From: Spirochaetota bacterium
GTDB taxonomy: Bacteria > Spirochaetota > Spirochaetia > Treponematales > Treponemataceae
Assembly (NCBI GenBank): GCA_029571425.1
Contig: JAKPSR010000266.1
Location: 1 to 7,284, forward strand
DNA: 7,284 nucleotides
Direction: 5' to 3'
Of this stretch, positions 5,804 through 7,284 are shown piece by piece. Below the pieces are notes generated by a model, which saw nothing but the letters and a program-made list of their open reading frames with translations, was not told where the DNA came from and made no database searches. Positions within the stretch are counted from its first letter, which is position 1. The number at the start of each line of letters is the position of its first letter. The position numbers were made by a program, and so were the translations under genes.

Positions 5804-5809
5804 AGGAGG
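5804..5809 (+). promoter_or_regulatory. Ribosome-binding site supporting a GTG start for the LacI-type gene
   Basis: AGGAGG ends five bases before GTG 5815, ideal spacing. The alternative in-frame ATG at 5830 would be 20 bases away, so GTG is chosen although the ATG would remove only five residues. Confidence 0.7.
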
Positions 5810-5814
5810 TCTGG

Positions 5815-6879
5815 GTGTACGCTTTGGCGATGAGCAACCGGTTGCGCACCGATGAAATCGGGGCGTTCACGAATATAAACGACATCGCTTCCGAGCTCGG
5901 CGTTTCCAAGACGACGGTGTCCCGAGTTATTTCGGGGAAGGGACGCATCGGTGCCGAAACTCGCGAACGGGTTTTACGCTACATCGCGGAACGGGATTAC
6001 CGGCCAAACCAGATAGCGAAGAGCCTCGCCGTGTCACGAACCTTCAACATTGCCGTCGTACTACCGAAGGACGCCGATGTTCAAGACATTCCATTCTTCC
6101 AGGGTTGTCTCCAGGGAATCGCCGAGACGGTGGAGGCGCGTGAATATGACGCGGTCCTTTGCATCACGACCGAGCACGATATCTCATCGCTCAAACGGAT
6201 CGTCCGCAACAGAAAGGTGGATGGGATCGTCCTGACGCGTCCTCTCGCCGGGGATAAGGCTATCGCGTATTTGGGGTCGTCCTCGCTGCCTTTCGTCGTG
6301 ATCGGTTCCCCGGAAAACCAGGATATCGTTCATGTCGACAGCGACCACCGCGAGGGGTGCCGCGCAGCGACCGAGCATGCGCTCTCGCAAGGCTTCGTCC
6401 GGCATGTCCTGTTGGGCGGCAACCCCGACCATCGGGTAAACCGCGATCGCCTTACCGGTTATCTTGACGCCCTTTCCCGCGCGGGGCTTCCCCGCGACGG
6501 GACGGATGCCGAGCGTCGGATTCTCTGGGGAATGTCGGGACAGCGTGAGCTTGAGGACGAGCTTCCCGCGGTCATGAGGGGAAGGCCGCAGTGCCTTCTC
6601 TGCATGGACGACGTGATCGCCGCCCGTGCCCTCGCCTGGCTCTATCGCGCGGGGTACTCCGTCCCGGAGGACGTGGCCGTTGTCTCCTTTCACGACGGCG
6701 CGGCGATGGAATCGCACCGTCCTGCGGTCTCCGCTTTGAGCATCGATGTGCAAAAGCTGGCGTCGATCGCCGGCAACGCTATACTTAACCTTATAGAAGG
6801 AAAAAATGTCGAGCGGGTGAATAGCGTGCCATCCCGTTTTATAGTCAGGGATTCGTCCCGCGCGGTCTCGCGCGGGTGA
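5815..6879 (+). CDS. LacI/GalR-family transcriptional repressor
   Basis: The 354-residue protein has an N-terminal DNA-binding helix-turn-helix (NINDIASELGVSKTTVSRVI, 20-39) and the hinge YRPNQIAKSLAV (62-73). A periplasmic-binding-protein-like effector domain follows (about 77-345), with HVDSDHREG (173-181) and CMDDVIAARAL (263-273) where family members contact the sugar and form the dimer core. Residues 301-309 (HRPAVSALS) replace the usual P-x-LTTV. It is probably a repressor released by a sugar or sugar-phosphate. It begins 16 bases after galE and ends 32 bases before the sugar-binding protein gene, so it likely controls this operon and itself. A candidate half-operator, AACGGTTT, lies at 5789-5796. 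The particular effector cannot be read from sequence. Confidence 0.92.
   Translation: MYALAMSNRLRTDEIGAFTNINDIASELGVSKTTVSRVISGKGRIGAETRERVLRYIAERDYRPNQIAKSLAVSRTFNIAVVLPKDADVQDIPFFQGCLQGIAETVEAREYDAVLCITTEHDISSLKRIVRNRKVDGIVLTRPLAGDKAIAYLGSSSLPFVVIGSPENQDIVHVDSDHREGCRAATEHALSQGFVRHVLLGGNPDHRVNRDRLTGYLDALSRAGLPRDGTDAERRILWGMSGQRELEDELPAVMRGRPQCLLCMDDVIAARALAWLYRAGYSVPEDVAVVSFHDGAAMESHRPAVSALSIDVQKLASIAGNAILNLIEGKNVERVNSVPSRFIVRDSSRAVSRG
6857..6876 (+). ncRNA. Perfect GC hairpin abutting the LacI-type stop codon
   Basis: CCCGCGCG (6857-6864) and CGCGCGGG (6869-6876) pair without mismatch around the loop GTCT, and the stop codon follows at once. No U-run follows, so it is not a standard terminator. 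In RNA this very stable stem between the regulator and the highly expressed type of binding-protein gene could act as a 3'-protecting or processing element. It is entered here only as an RNA structure; codon bias in a GC-rich genome may explain part of it. Confidence 0.35.
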
Positions 6880-6911
6880 GTGCGGTATCTGGTTCCATAA
6901 GGAGGAAGGCG

Positions 6912-7284
6912 ATGAAAAAAGCGATTGTCCTAGTCGCGGTTCTGCTGGTTCCGTTGTTGGCGTTCGCCGCCGGCGGCGAGAAGATTACCCTGAACGTATG
7001 GGAGTCGAACAATGGCCCGGACGAATTTATCCGGCGGGCCGGCGAGGCGTTCACCCAAAAGTATCCAAACATCAAGATCAACTACGTGCACGTGGAACTT
7101 GGCGACGCAGCCGGTCAGATCGCCCTTGACGGTCCTGCCGGCATCGGCCCGGACCTCTTCGCGGCGCCGCACGACAAGCTCGGCGAGATGGTCGCCGGCG
7201 GGCACGTGCTGCCCACCGCCGACGCCAACGCGATGCGGAAAAAGGTGCTCGGCGCCTGCTCGGCGGCCCTGACCTACGGCGGGA
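6912..7284 (+). CDS. ABC transporter sugar-binding protein (MalE-like), 5' part
   Basis: Only the first 124 residues are present. The start is clear: AAGGAGG (6899-6905) precedes the ATG by six bases. Residues 1-19 form a classical signal peptide with likely cleavage after AFA, and no lipobox Cys follows, so the protein should be free in the periplasm. The mature part begins KITLNVWESNNG (24-35) and has EAFTQKYPNIKINYV (45-59) and GPDLFAAPHDKLGEMVAGGHVLP (79-101), the hallmark region of maltose/oligosaccharide-binding proteins of solute-binding family 1. The residue equivalent to a maltose-stacking Trp in E. coli MalE appears to be Ala, so the ligand may differ. Being downstream of galK and galE, a galactoside or galactose-containing oligosaccharide is plausible. 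Permease genes presumably follow beyond the right edge. Confidence 0.88.
   Translation, partial: MKKAIVLVAVLLVPLLAFAAGGEKITLNVWESNNGPDEFIRRAGEAFTQKYPNIKINYVHVELGDAAGQIALDGPAGIGPDLFAAPHDKLGEMVAGGHVLPTADANAMRKKVLGACSAALTYGG

Noticed and set aside
5795..5823. TTGACA over the galE stop codon as a -35 box for the LacI-type gene
   Set aside because: The only -10 at 17 bases is TACGCT, which would lie inside the gene beyond its ribosome-binding site and GTG start.
6964..6979. Perfect 16-base palindrome (tcgccgccggcggcga) in the sugar-binding protein gene
   Set aside because: It consists mainly of Ala-Ala-Gly-Gly codons at the signal-peptide end, so high-GC codon choice explains it adequately.

Overview
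The window looks like chromosomal DNA of a fairly GC-rich bacterium with mixed gene orientation. Three genes lie on the minus strand in the left third, followed by a compact plus-strand operon that runs off the right edge. The organism is most plausibly a spirochaete (Treponema/Spirochaeta-like). This is a tentative inference from the galactokinase subfamily, the maltose-type sugar-binding protein and a lipoprotein with a cadherin-like domain. No ribosomal or other phylogenetic marker is present.

Left part (1-2599, minus strand): a small multi-pass membrane protein cut by the window edge (1-376) has a good promoter, a strong ribosome-binding site and a perfect 20-bp palindrome upstream. Next come a predicted secreted lipoprotein with a cadherin-like beta-sandwich domain (581-1615) and a PocR-domain AraC-family regulator (1751-2599). 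No tRNA, rRNA, CRISPR array or insertion sequence was seen.

Right part (2705-7284, plus strand): divergent from the AraC-type gene is a tightly packed operon. It encodes a sugar-1-phosphate nucleotidyltransferase, galactokinase (galK), UDP-galactose 4-epimerase (galE), a LacI-family repressor and the start of a periplasmic sugar-binding protein of an ABC transporter. The first three genes overlap by four bases at each junction, and the later ones are 16 and 32 bases apart.

The genes fit a sugar uptake and galactose conversion route. The ABC transporter would import a galactose-containing sugar, GalK would make galactose-1-phosphate, and GalE would interconvert UDP-galactose and UDP-glucose. 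The classical uridylyltransferase GalT is absent. Its place is taken by a GalU/RmlA-fold nucleotidyltransferase, which suggests direct, NTP-dependent activation of the sugar phosphate. That galT-less layout, with a galactokinase carrying Asn at a sugar-contact position that is normally Glu, is the most interesting feature of the window. Two regulators of different families (PocR-AraC upstream, LacI inside) appear to serve the locus.
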